DNA from: Bacteroidales bacterium UBA3743
GTDB lineage: Bacteria > Bacteroidota > Bacteroidia > Bacteroidales > Paludibacteraceae
Length of the DNA stretch: 64,000 bases
Direction of reading: 5' to 3'
NCBI GenBank assembly: GCA_002371265.1
Contig: DFGT01000032.1
Coordinates: 62,001 to 126,000 of the forward strand
Shown here: piece after piece, positions 35,905-43,632 of the stretch
Numbering within the stretch: the stretch's first letter is position 1
Layout of the letters: each line of letters opens with the position of its first letter
Notes under the pieces: model-generated
Seen by the model: only the letters and a program-made list of their open reading frames with translations
Told to the model about the DNA's origin: nothing
Database searches by the model: none
Translations under genes and position numbers: made by a program

Positions 35905-35925
35905 GGGAGGGTTTGAAACCCTCCC
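35905..35925. repeat. 21-bp palindrome GGGAGGGTTT-G-AAACCCTCCC
   Basis: Perfect 10+1+10 palindrome of the same design as 33918-33938, on the other side of the ATPase gene. Confidence 0.75.
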
Positions 35926-35999
35926 CTACGTAATGGTTTGCTTCAACTAATTTTTTGTAGATCTATAATTTAGCATTCAGCATTCCTCATTTAGCATTA

Positions 36000-38900
36000 T
36001 TAATACTCTTGCCAAGTCTTGATCTTGATATCCTCGATGCTCTTAGACATCAAAGCACGGATATATGCGCTTGCAAGACGTGCGTTTGTCATCAACGGAA
36101 TATTATGGTCGATTGCCGAACGACGGATCTTGTATCCGTTTGTAAGCTCACGCTTTGTCTGATCCTTTGGTATGTTGATCACCAAATCAATCTGATGGCT
36201 CGACATCAACTTAGTGATGTTTGCCTTTCCGTTCGACTCCTCATCTGGCCAGCAAACAGCTGTCGCCTGAATACCGTGGTCGCCCAAGAACTTCTGTGTT
36301 CCGTCTGTAGCGTAGATCTTGTAGCCCTTGGCAGCCAACATCTTGCATGCGTCAAGAAGCTCTACTTTTCCACGCACATCTCCAGATGACACCAAAATGC
36401 CCTTCTGTGGAATTGGATATCCTACTGAAATCATTGAAGTTAGCAATGCCTCCTCGAAGTCTGAACCTAGACATCCTACCTCTCCAGTCGACGACATGTC
36501 CACTCCAAGAACTGGGTCTGCCTTGTGAAGACGTGCGAATGAGAACTGTGATGCCTTAACTCCTACATAGTCAATATCAAATGTTGATGAATCAGGTGTC
36601 TCAACAGGAACGTCAAGCATAATCTTTGTAGCTGTCTCGATGAAGTTTCTCTTCAACACCTTCGACACGAATGGGAAGCTTCGTGATGCACGCAAGTTAC
36701 ACTCGATGACCTTAACATCATTGTTCTTTGCAAGGAACTGGATATTGAATGGTCCACTGATATTCAACTCCTCAGCGATCTTCTTACTGATTCTCTTGAT
36801 TCTGCGGGCAGTCTCCAAATAGATGTTCTGTGCTGGGAAGACAAGTGTAGCGTCGCCTGAGTGAACTCCTGCAAACTCAACATGCTCAGAAATAGCGTAC
36901 TCGATCACCTTACCGTTCTTTGCAACCGCGTCGAACTCGATCTCCTTAGCCTCCTGCATGAACACAGACACAACAACAGGATACTCCTTAGATACCTTTG
37001 CAGCAGCCTTCAAGAATGTATGCATCTGCTCTTTGTTGTGGCAAACATTCATTGCGGCTCCTGAAAGCACGTATGACGGACGGATCAACACTGGGAATCC
37101 TACCTCATCAATGAAGGCGTCAATCTCGTCGAAGCTTGTCAACTCTTTCCATCTTGGCTGGTCGATTCCTAGCTGGTCAAGCATTGCAGAGAACTTGTGA
37201 CGGTTTTCTGCACGGTCGATCGAAACTGGAGATGTACCAAGGATAGGAACATTCTGACGGTGCAACTTCATCGCCAAATTATTAGGAATCTGTCCGCCCA
37301 CTGATACGATCACACCCTTAGGTGTCTCCAAATCCAACACATCCAATACACGCTCGTAGCTCAACTCATCAAAATAAAGTCTGTCGCACATATCATAGTC
37401 TGTAGAGACTGTCTCTGGGTTGTAGTTGATCATTATCGACTTGTAGCCCAACTTTCTTGCTGTCTGAACAGCATTTACCGAACACCAGTCGAACTCTACA
37501 GACGAGCCGATACGGTAAGCACCCGATCCAAGTACTACGATTGACTTCTCATTCTTGAAGTGATAATCAATTGAGTGCTCTGTAGCACCGTAAGTCATAT
37601 ATAGATAGTTAGTCAACTCTGGATGCTCAGAAGCGACAGTGTTGATTCTTCTAACTGCAGGAACGATATTGTTCTTCTTACGAGATGCACGTACACGTAG
37701 GATCTCCTTCTCCATGTTGCCAGAAGGATTCTCGCAGTAGCGAGCGATCTGGAAGTCGGAGAATCCTAGACGCTTAGCCTCACGCATCACATCTGCTGGG
37801 ATATCCTCGATCTTGCTATACTTAGCGATTACCTTAGTGTAGTCAACAATATTCTTCAACTTGTTCAAGAACCAGATGTCGATCTTTGTCAACTCCTCGA
37901 TTCTCTCCACTGTGTAACCTTTCTCCAAAGCAGCGGCGATAGCGAAGATACGCAAGTCTGTAGGATGAGAAAGTTCCTTATCCAAGTCGCCAAACTCAAG
38001 GTCTCTGTTGCCAACGAATCCGTGCATACCCTGTCCGATCATACGAAGACCCTTCTGGATAATCTCCTCGAAAGACTTACCGATTGACATGATTTCACCG
38101 ACTGACTTCATTGAAGATCCGATCTCACGGTCGACACCAGCGAACTTAGTCAAATCCCAGCGAGGAATCTTAACGATCATATAGTCGACAGACGGTGCGA
38201 CGTATGCTGAGTTAGGTGTACCCATCTCACCGATCTGGTCAAGTGAGTAACCCAAGGCCAACTTAGCGGCTACGAATGCCAAAGGATAACCAGAAGCCTT
38301 AGAAGCCAAAGCTGAAGAACGGCTCAAACGAGCGTTGATCTCAATAATACGGTAGTCGTTAGTCTGAGCGTTGAATGCGTATTGGATATTACACTCACCA
38401 ACAATTCCGATATGGCGAACAACCTTCTTTGCAACCTCCTGAAGGAATGTGATCTGCTCCTGAGTCAAAGATATAATTGGAGCGACTACGATAGACTCAC
38501 CTGTGTGGATGCCAAGTGGATCGAAGTTTTCCATTGGGACAACTGTGAAGCAGTGGTCGTTCTTATCACGGATAACCTCAAACTCAATCTCTTTCCAACC
38601 CTTCAACGACTCCTCTACAAGGATCTGCTTTGAGTGTGCCAACGCACTGTCGCAAAGTTCACGGAATTCAGCCTCGTTCTCACAAACTCCTGAACCAAGA
38701 CCGCCAAGAGCGTAAGCCGAACGAACCATTACAGGGAATCCAATCTCGTGAGCCACACGAAGAGCATCCTCCATCGACTCTACAGCCTCAGATTTAGGAG
38801 TAAGAGCCTTGATCTCATTCAGTTTCTTAACGAATAGGTCACGGTCCTCAGTGATCATGATAGCATCAACAGATGTGCCAAGCACCTTAACTCCGTATTT

Positions 38901-39221
38901 TTCAAAAATGCCCTTTGTGTACAACTCAGTACCACAGTTAAGTGCAGTCTGTCCACCAAAAGCAAGCAAAATGCCGTCTGGTTTCTCCTTCTTGATAACC
39001 TCCTCAACAAAATATGGAGTGATTGGCAAGAAATACACCTTGTCTGCAACACCAGCAGAAGTCTGGATTGTTGCGATGTTTGGATTGATCAACACTGTGC
39101 TGATACCCTCCTCGCGCATTGCCTTCAATGCCTGCGAACCTGAGTAGTCAAACTCACCCGCCTGTCCGATCTTCAAAGCTCCGGATCCAAGCAGAATGAC
39201 CTTTTTGATTCCTTCTATCAT
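36000..39221 (-). CDS. carB: Carbamoyl-phosphate synthase large subunit, stand-alone paralogue
   Basis: 1073 residues, the same length as E. coli CarB: two ATP-grasp halves (VILLGSGALKIGQAGEFDYS at the start, SIVVLGSGAYRIGSSVEFDW near residue 555), an oligomerisation region between, and a C-terminal MGS-like domain (from about 935). It makes carbamoyl phosphate and needs a glutaminase partner or free ammonia. No separate carA is seen in the window; the only glutaminase domain is in the fused protein at 17366. A specialised, separately regulated copy is likely (inference). The leader carries a short ORF and a terminator. Confidence 0.95.
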   Translation of the reverse strand: MIEGIKKVILLGSGALKIGQAGEFDYSGSQALKAMREEGISTVLINPNIATIQTSAGVADKVYFLPITPYFVEEVIKKEKPDGILLAFGGQTALNCGTELYTKGIFEKYGVKVLGTSVDAIMITEDRDLFVKKLNEIKALTPKSEAVESMEDALRVAHEIGFPVMVRSAYALGGLGSGVCENEAEFRELCDSALAHSKQILVEESLKGWKEIEFEVIRDKNDHCFTVVPMENFDPLGIHTGESIVVAPIISLTQEQITFLQEVAKKVVRHIGIVGECNIQYAFNAQTNDYRIIEINARLSRSSALASKASGYPLAFVAAKLALGYSLDQIGEMGTPNSAYVAPSVDYMIVKIPRWDLTKFAGVDREIGSSMKSVGEIMSIGKSFEEIIQKGLRMIGQGMHGFVGNRDLEFGDLDKELSHPTDLRIFAIAAALEKGYTVERIEELTKIDIWFLNKLKNIVDYTKVIAKYSKIEDIPADVMREAKRLGFSDFQIARYCENPSGNMEKEILRVRASRKKNNIVPAVRRINTVASEHPELTNYLYMTYGATEHSIDYHFKNEKSIVVLGSGAYRIGSSVEFDWCSVNAVQTARKLGYKSIMINYNPETVSTDYDMCDRLYFDELSYERVLDVLDLETPKGVIVSVGGQIPNNLAMKLHRQNVPILGTSPVSIDRAENRHKFSAMLDQLGIDQPRWKELTSFDEIDAFIDEVGFPVLIRPSYVLSGAAMNVCHNKEQMHTFLKAAAKVSKEYPVVVSVFMQEAKEIEFDAVAKNGKVIEYAISEHVEFAGVHSGDATLVFPAQNIYLETARRIKRISKKIAEELNISGPFNIQFLAKNNDVKVIECNLRASRSFPFVSKVLKRNFIETATKIMLDVPVETPDSSTFDIDYVGVKASQFSFARLHKADPVLGVDMSSTGEVGCLGSDFEEALLTSMISVGYPIPQKGILVSSGDVRGKVELLDACKMLAAKGYKIYATDGTQKFLGDHGIQATAVCWPDEESNGKANITKLMSSHQIDLVINIPKDQTKRELTNGYKIRRSAIDHNIPLMTNARLASAYIRALMSKSIEDIKIKTWQEY

Positions 39222-39257
39222 AACCGTATAATAATTTATTTCTTTTTTCTAAAATGC

Positions 39258-39290
39258 AAAAAAAATGCGTCGGAATCAAAAACCAACGCA
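39258..39290 (-). terminator. Leader terminator (putative attenuator) of carB
   Basis: On the minus strand TGCGTTGG pairs with CCGACGCA (8 bp with one G-U; plus-strand arms 39266-39273 and 39283-39290) and is followed by eight T residues. It lies between the predicted promoter and the carB start codon (37 bases away), so it can only act on carB transcription itself. Confidence 0.75.
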
Positions 39291-39291
39291 A

Positions 39292-39369
39292 CTAAAAGGA
39301 AAAAGTAAGACGACATGCGGATGTGTTGTCCGCAACTGCCATTTGCTTATGTACATAGACCATCGTCAT
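39292..39369 (-). CDS. Putative 25-residue leader peptide upstream of carB
   Basis: ATG at 39369 to TAG ending at 39292, just before the leader terminator stem. It contains a small hairpin in its coding part (GCGGA/TCCGC, 39317-39333). Peptide sequence starts MTMVYVHKQMAVADN and ends RLTFSF; it is not enriched in arginine. The placement (promoter, short ORF, terminator, gene) is that of a translation-linked attenuator; translation is not demonstrated. Confidence 0.4.
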   Translation of the reverse strand: MTMVYVHKQMAVADNTSACRLTFSF

Positions 39370-39391
39370 ACCACCTTATTTTTGAATCGTG

Positions 39392-39423
39392 CAAATTTAC
39401 ATAAAATTCCGTCTACTTTCAAA
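39392..39423 (-). promoter_or_regulatory. Promoter of the carB leader transcript
   Basis: TAAATTTG (39392-39399) is a perfect -7 element with TTTTG about 20 bases upstream, near-ideal spacing. Transcription would start near 39385, giving a leader of about 165 bases before carB. Confidence 0.65.
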
Positions 39424-39513
39424 ATTTTGACGGAAAGAATTGAAATATGACTTTTCAACAAAGACAAAAGAAGGTGAAATCCCAAAACAAAAAAAACGTG
39501 ACATTGCGACGCT

Positions 39514-39711
39514 ACTGAACGAATTTAGCTAAAATCATTCAATAAGACTGAACGAATTTAGCTAAAATCATTCAATAAGACTGAACGAATTTAGCTAAAA
39601 TCATTCAATAAGACTGAACGAATTTAGCTAAAATCATTCAATAAGACTGAACGAATTTACGTTAATTCGTTCAATTTAACTGAAGAAATTTAGGAAATTC
39701 GACACGTTGTC
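39514..39711. repeat. 33-bp tandem array upstream of the second ATPase
   Basis: Four identical 33-bp units start at 39514, 39547, 39580 and 39613, followed in phase by a diverged fifth (39646) and a more diverged sixth (39679). Each unit begins ACTGAACGAATTTAGC and ends ATCATTCAATAAG. Unit junctions form the 17-bp dyad ATTCA-n7-TGAAC (39537, 39570, 39603, 39636; a GTTCA-n7-TGAAG version at 39669). The array ends 13 bases before the -7 element. The 39400-39513 part of the gap shows nothing further. Confidence 0.92.
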
Positions 39712-39724
39712 AACAAATAAATTT

Positions 39725-39732
39725 TATATTTG
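39725..39732 (+). promoter_or_regulatory. -7 element (TATATTTG) for the second ATPase
   Basis: Fits TAnnTTTG, 24 bases before the ATG at 39757. The last array copy lies where a -33 box is expected. Confidence 0.6.
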
Positions 39733-39756
39733 CAGGTAAATCAGGTTGAAAGCATT

Positions 39757-40893
39757 ATGGGAATAGAAAGAGAACTCAAAAAACAAATCACAAATAGGAT
39801 AAAACCACAAAAGGTGATGCTCATATATGGAGCTCGTCGCGTCGGGAAAACTCTTCTGCTTCGGGAAATATACGATGAATTCAAAGGAAAGAAAATAATT
39901 CTGAATGGAGAAAGTTCCGACACTGTACGTATGATCGCAGACAAATCCATAAGCAACTACAAACGTTTGTTTGCGGGAATAGACTTGTTGGCAATCGATG
40001 AAGCTCAACACATTCCTGATATCGGTATGAAATTGAAACTTATGGTCGACGAGATACCCGGATTATCTATAATCGCAACAGGATCATCTTCTTTCGACCT
40101 TCAGAATCAAGCTGGAGAGCCATTAGTAGGACGCTGCACACGATTTATGCTCTCTCCTTTTTCCATTAAAGAATTGAGCAATCAACAATCAGCATTTGAA
40201 ACGATCTCCAATATCGATCACTATTTGGTGTATGGCAGTTATCCAGAACTTATAGGCATAGAGGCATCAGGTGAACAAGCTCATTATCTTACCGAAATTG
40301 TAGATTCATATCTACTCAAAGATATCCTTGCCGTCGACGGAATTAAAAATGCTCAGAAAATGCACGATTTATTGCGACTGATAGCATACCAAGTCGGCAG
40401 TGAAGTGTCGATTGATGAACTTGGCAAACAGCTCAGCATTAGTCGCAACACAGCAGAAAGATATCTCGACCTTTTGCAAAAAGTGTTTGTGCTATATAAA
40501 ATAGGAGGTTATTCCAAGAATCTACGTAAAGAGGTGACAAAATCATCCAAATGGTATTTTCAAGACAATGGAATCAGAAACGCAGTGTTGAACGACTTCC
40601 GTCCATTTGCCGACAGGTCGAGCGAAGAGAGAGGAGCATTATGGGAAAACTTCATCATAAGTGAACGGATGAAAATGAAACACAATGAACTGTCAAGCAC
40701 CAATCTGTACTTCTGGCGTACCTACGATCAACAAGAAATCGACTTGATTGAAGAAAACAACAACATTATCACAGCCTTTGAGATGAAAGCTGGCAAGAAG
40801 AATCCGAAAGTACCCAAAGCCTTCGCTGACGCCTACCCAGATGCCGTATTTAATGTGGTGAACAAAGACAATTTTTGGGAGTATGTGATGTGA
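39757..40893 (+). CDS. AAA ATPase of the DUF4143 group with winged helix
   Basis: 378 residues from the ATG of MGIERELKK; the frame extends nine codons upstream through a TTG inside the -7 element, which cannot be the start. Walker A is YGARRVGKT (about 25-33), Walker B LLAIDEAQHI (about 85-94), with a TGSSSFDLQ sensor region. Residues about 200-260 read as a winged helix (EVSIDELGKQLSISRNTAERYLDLL), followed by the DUF4143-type C-terminus (WYFQDNGIRNAVLN, QQEIDLIEENNNIITAFEMK). Different enough from the 34199 protein to be an old paralogue, yet served by the same dyad family. Function unknown. Confidence 0.88.
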   Translation: MGIERELKKQITNRIKPQKVMLIYGARRVGKTLLLREIYDEFKGKKIILNGESSDTVRMIADKSISNYKRLFAGIDLLAIDEAQHIPDIGMKLKLMVDEIPGLSIIATGSSSFDLQNQAGEPLVGRCTRFMLSPFSIKELSNQQSAFETISNIDHYLVYGSYPELIGIEASGEQAHYLTEIVDSYLLKDILAVDGIKNAQKMHDLLRLIAYQVGSEVSIDELGKQLSISRNTAERYLDLLQKVFVLYKIGGYSKNLRKEVTKSSKWYFQDNGIRNAVLNDFRPFADRSSEERGALWENFIISERMKMKHNELSSTNLYFWRTYDQQEIDLIEENNNIITAFEMKAGKKNPKVPKAFADAYPDAVFNVVNKDNFWEYVM

Positions 40894-40899
40894 TAGAAA

Positions 40900-40925
40900 A
40901 GGGCATACCAGTTTTGATATGCCCT
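40900..40925. terminator. Terminator between the second ATPase and the convergent gene
   Basis: An 8-bp stem AGGGCATA/TATGCCCT with loop of ten. The T run is weak on the plus side and TTTTCT on the minus side, so it may serve both genes. Confidence 0.6.
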
Positions 40926-40973
40926 ATATACATTTCTCCAACGATAACACTTGTTTCGCAAGAAACCGATAAA

Positions 40974-41648
40974 TTAATTTCTAATCCAAAATTCTCTTAA
41001 CAGATTCTCAAACTTTTGTTTTCCATTCCCATTTCGATGATTCCACGAAAAATGAACAGCAGGATGATTGACGAAATCAATATGAACACCCATATCGCAA
41101 TTCTTCAATTCTATATACTTTTTGAATTCATCAAATGCATACTTACTTATGAATATCACAATATCAGGTTTATCCAATTCTATAATTTCACACAATGCGA
41201 TTCCTGCGACATCACGATCCAATTGTGTACAATCCTTTTTGAATGATTTATTGTTTTTGCGAATCGTTGCAGGACGCAAAAAATAGTTATAGAACATTGC
41301 CTCTTCATATACATTGTTACAATGAAAACAATTTGACACTTCATTTATTGACTTACATAAAGTATTAAATGTTCTATAGCCACCTTTCCAATTGTTCACA
41401 TCTCGCCTCTTTTCCTCAGGCACTAAATGTTGTGTGTCATCTCCACTATACCATTCCTGAGGACTCTTAAAAACACTATCGAGTCCGTCCTCGAAATAAT
41501 TGCTTTCTCCAACAATCAACAGCTTTTTGTGAAATTCACTATTCGAATAATTATCTGTACTTGCAGGTATCAAATCCGGGAATCTCACAAAAATACCTTC
41601 TTTAACAACTCCATTTCTTCCTATATTAGAATATCTATCTGTCGCCAT
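40974..41648 (-). CDS. Unknown protein, possibly uracil-DNA-glycosylase-like fold
   Basis: 224 residues. LLIVGESNYFEDG near residue 44 and NHPAVHFSWNHRNG near the C-terminus, with a hydrophobic strand PDIVIFISKYAFDEFKKY between, recall the order of motifs in UDG-superfamily proteins of unknown activity. The match is weak and no catalytic assignment is possible. It begins 12 bases after a truncated KAP NTPase and may have been its partner. Confidence 0.6.
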   Translation of the reverse strand: MATDRYSNIGRNGVVKEGIFVRFPDLIPASTDNYSNSEFHKKLLIVGESNYFEDGLDSVFKSPQEWYSGDDTQHLVPEEKRRDVNNWKGGYRTFNTLCKSINEVSNCFHCNNVYEEAMFYNYFLRPATIRKNNKSFKKDCTQLDRDVAGIALCEIIELDKPDIVIFISKYAFDEFKKYIELKNCDMGVHIDFVNHPAVHFSWNHRNGNGKQKFENLLREFWIRN

Positions 41649-41660
41649 AATTAAATACCA

Positions 41661-41921
41661 TTAGTCATTATACTTTTTCAAACATGAAAACAAATTCAAA
41701 AAAATATAGCAGCAACCTCTTGAATCACCACAAAGATTAGCCTGCAGCACATTCATTAGCGAAGTCTTTCCACTTCCCCATTCCCCTTGCAAAGCAATAG
41801 TTATAGGTGTCTCAGACCCTCTCAGAAAAAGTTCCAAACCTTTCTCATAAGCGTACAGCCCAAATTTATCTTCTTCCGTCGCTTTTCTGGGAATATCTGT
41901 TATTGTTGTCCTATTCGTCAT
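41661..41921 (-). pseudogene. Truncated KAP-family P-loop NTPase
   Basis: The first ~65 residues fit the KAP NTPase N-terminus, with Walker A in LQGEWGSGKTSLMNVLQANL. KAP proteins normally continue for several hundred residues with Walker B and membrane segments. Here the frame runs into 20 unrelated residues (CYIFLNLFSCLKKYND) and stops. The remainder is not found in the next 1 kb, which holds a different gene. Best read as a deletion remnant, though a short product could still be made. Confidence 0.7.
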
Positions 41922-41959
41922 ACTCTAAGAATTTATTTTAATGTATCATGAAAAATATA

Positions 41960-41983
41960 AAGAGACCGACATTTTGCCGGTCC
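41960..41983 (-). terminator. Terminator of the small gene at 41994
   Basis: Stem GACCGGC/GTCGGTC (with one G-U) and a 5-base loop, followed by TCTTTATATTTTT on the minus strand, about 10 bases after the stop codon. Confidence 0.65.
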
Positions 41984-41993
41984 CTATTTTCTT

Positions 41994-42128
41994 CTACTTT
42001 TTAGGAACAAAAGCGTAAGTTTTTCCACTGATATGCCTTGCTTCTCCTCCTAATAATCTCGCTGCAGCATATAGCTCTCCCGATGATGCATACGTTTGAA
42101 CATTCCCGTTCGGAAAATTTAACTGATA
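41994..42128 (-). CDS. Small protein, 45 residues, unknown
   Basis: Starting at 42128 (MYQLNFPNGNVQ) gives a compact peptide with GELYAAARLLGGEARHISGK and a basic tail. The frame reaches 42248, but the extra residues look unlike a coherent protein. A terminator directly follows, which supports a real gene. No family recognised. It is the gene downstream of the small HTH regulator. Confidence 0.45.
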   Translation of the reverse strand, partial: YQLNFPNGNVQTYASSGELYAAARLLGGEARHISGKTYAFVPKK

Positions 42129-42319
42129 CATAATATTTAGATTTAAGTTTCGCCTCCACTTTTTGGCTTTCGGCATCTCCATGTCATCTGCGAAATTAAT
42201 CGCAAATAAAATCAACACAAAAGGATTGTGTGGCTGATATTTCCACATGTAGAAACATCAGCCACACCCAAATATGGTTCTCTGATTTAAACCATAAATT
42301 CAACAGTTATTGTTTTATC

Positions 42320-42535
42320 TCAATCCTTTTCCTTTGCCATTTTTGAAATGTCACTGAAAAAATCATGAGAAAGTACGGAATTTATACGCAAAAGCAAATC
42401 TGTATCTATGCTGGATCGACTATATATCTTATATATGTTTGTTCTGTCGCAATTCAAAAGTTTTGCGAATGCAACCACCGTCAATTCTGTATTATTTTCC
42501 ACATAGTCTTTTATTATCTGACCTACATGTATCAT
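42320..42535 (-). CDS. Small helix-turn-helix (XRE-like) DNA-binding protein
   Basis: 71 residues from the ATG of MIHVGQIIKDYVENN. A helix-turn-helix is visible in LTVVAFAKLLNCDRTNIYKI (about 17-36), followed by SSIDTDLLLRINSVLSHDFF. Stand-alone proteins of this type are common near Bacteroidota mobile or accessory DNA. The frame extends upstream into the structured leader RNA, so the shorter start is chosen. Target unknown; autoregulation through the leader is possible. Confidence 0.7.
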   Translation of the reverse strand: MIHVGQIIKDYVENNTELTVVAFAKLLNCDRTNIYKIYSRSSIDTDLLLRINSVLSHDFFSDISKMAKEKD

Positions 42536-42553
42536 AAGTCCAATGCATAACAC

Positions 42554-42679
42554 TTCGAATCTCCCAATTCGAATAATAAAAACAAAAAAAGCGTGGGAGT
42601 TCTCATTTACTCGTCCACGCAACTGAAGGTCTTCGCATTACCCGATCAAAGTATAGACGAGCAACGCAGAAGCCCACGC
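42554..42679 (-). ncRNA. Structured leader RNA with U-tract upstream of the HTH gene
   Basis: On the minus strand a 7-bp stem GCGTGGG/CCCACGC (42673-42679 with 42591-42597) encloses TTCT/AGAA and CTCGTC/GACGAG (42656-42661 with 42610-42615) stems around a ~40-base core containing CGAAGACCTTC. The closing arm is followed at once by TTTTTTTGTTTTT. A second hairpin TTCGAAT/ATTCGAA (42554-42573) lies between the U-tract and the HTH start codon. Nested long-range pairing plus a U-tract fits a regulatory leader or small RNA. I recall similar sequences in Bacteroidota but can give no family name. Confidence 0.65.
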
Positions 42680-42720
42680 ATAAGTATATAACCCCATGTG
42701 CCATGATTCATACCAAAGCA

Positions 42721-42760
42721 CAATGAGAGTAAATACACCCACCGTAGACATCTATCATTG
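42721..42760. other. Weak inverted repeat CAATGA/TCATTG
   Basis: Six-base arms at 42721-42726 and 42755-42760. It lies upstream of the structured leader RNA, whose promoter should be near here; no TAnnTTTG is evident. A TGATATTTC/GAAATATCA pair lies at 42849-42889. The rest of the 42680-42921 stretch shows nothing clear. Confidence 0.3.
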
Positions 42761-42910
42761 CTTTTATCTTTGACTTTGATCGAAAAGTTGCGAAGTTTTC
42801 AGTTGCCAAAAGACAAAGCGCAAATAAACGCCTTTCAAAATATGTCACTGATATTTCCTTCCACCATAAGGTCTATGCAAGAAATATCATTACAAAAATA
42901 CCTTTTTACT

Positions 42911-42955
42911 TCTTAAAAAACAAAATGAATTTGAGGTTACTCACAAATTCATTTT
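42911..42955 (-). terminator. Intrinsic terminator of hicAB
   Basis: A 12-bp perfect stem (42922-42933 with 42944-42955) followed by TTTTGTTTTTT on the minus strand, 37 bases after the hicB stop. Confidence 0.85.
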
Positions 42956-42991
42956 CCTACAACGATTGAACTACCTATGTTTCCCATCATT

Positions 42992-43330
42992 TCACATCAT
43001 CGCAGCCACTTTGCTTTCCACAGCTTCTCGAATAAATGCGTTTATCGAGATACCAGCTTTTTTTGCCAAAAGTGCCACTTGGTTGTGAATACTTGGCGTA
43101 AGACTTATACTTAAAGAAACATTATGACTTTTTTGCGGTTCTATTTTTCTTTCCTCACAAAAAGTGAGATAATCATCCACAGCTTCATGAAAAGCCGTCT
43201 TCAATTCTAAAACACTTTTCCCTTCGTAAGTGACAACACTTCCAATTCCCTCTATCTTACCAAATAAGATATCGTCTTCCTCACTGAATGCGACACTACC
43301 GATATAACCTTTATAACTCATTGTGTTCAT
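42992..43330 (-). CDS. hicB: HicB-family antitoxin
   Basis: 112 residues. The N-terminal partially degraded RNase-H-like HicB domain (SYKGYIGSVAFSEEDDILFGKI) is followed by a ribbon-helix-helix DNA-binding tail (SLSISLTPSIHNQVALLAKK). It neutralises HicA and is expected to repress the operon. Gene order toxin then antitoxin, 13 bases apart, is usual for hicAB. Confidence 0.9.
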   Translation of the reverse strand: MNTMSYKGYIGSVAFSEEDDILFGKIEGIGSVVTYEGKSVLELKTAFHEAVDDYLTFCEERKIEPQKSHNVSLSISLTPSIHNQVALLAKKAGISINAFIREAVESKVAAMM

Positions 43331-43343
43331 AATCCAAACTTTT

Positions 43344-43604
43344 TTATTTACTTATATAACCAGCTACGACCAATGCGTCATAGATTATTTTCAAAGCATA
43401 CCCTTTGACTACGTTACCAGGATGTGGCTTATGAATCAAAATATTATTTTGACTTTTGTGTTCAAACATAATTCTCGACCCAGAAGTTTTGCCCTTATTA
43501 CACTTGACATAGCCAAAGATAGCTAAAAGTTTCTCCAACTCTTCAAATGTAAAATCTCTAGGAATTTGTCTGAATCTTTCTATTAGCTTTTCATTTTTAC
43601 TCAT
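43344..43604 (-). CDS. hicA: HicA-family mRNA interferase toxin
   Basis: 86 residues from the ATG of MSKNEKLIER; the frame goes 18 codons further up but would pass through the -7 element. The HicA double-stranded-RNA-binding-like fold is indicated by FEELEKLLAIFGYVKCNKGK, SGSRIMFEH and the IHKPHPGN loop, with its conserved histidines. The toxin cleaves mRNA when free of HicB. Confidence 0.87.
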   Translation of the reverse strand: MSKNEKLIERFRQIPRDFTFEELEKLLAIFGYVKCNKGKTSGSRIMFEHKSQNNILIHKPHPGNVVKGYALKIIYDALVVAGYISK

Positions 43605-43632
43605 AAAAATACTATTATTAATCCTACACATG

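Noticed and set aside
39514..39711. CRISPR array
   Set aside because: Period and repeat length look superficially similar, but the spacers are identical in all intact units, repeats are only 16-17 bases, and no cas gene is nearby.
42696..42710. Second sigma-54 promoter (TGGCAC on the minus strand)
   Set aside because: The -24 part is present, but no GC or TTG-like -12 element at the required distance.
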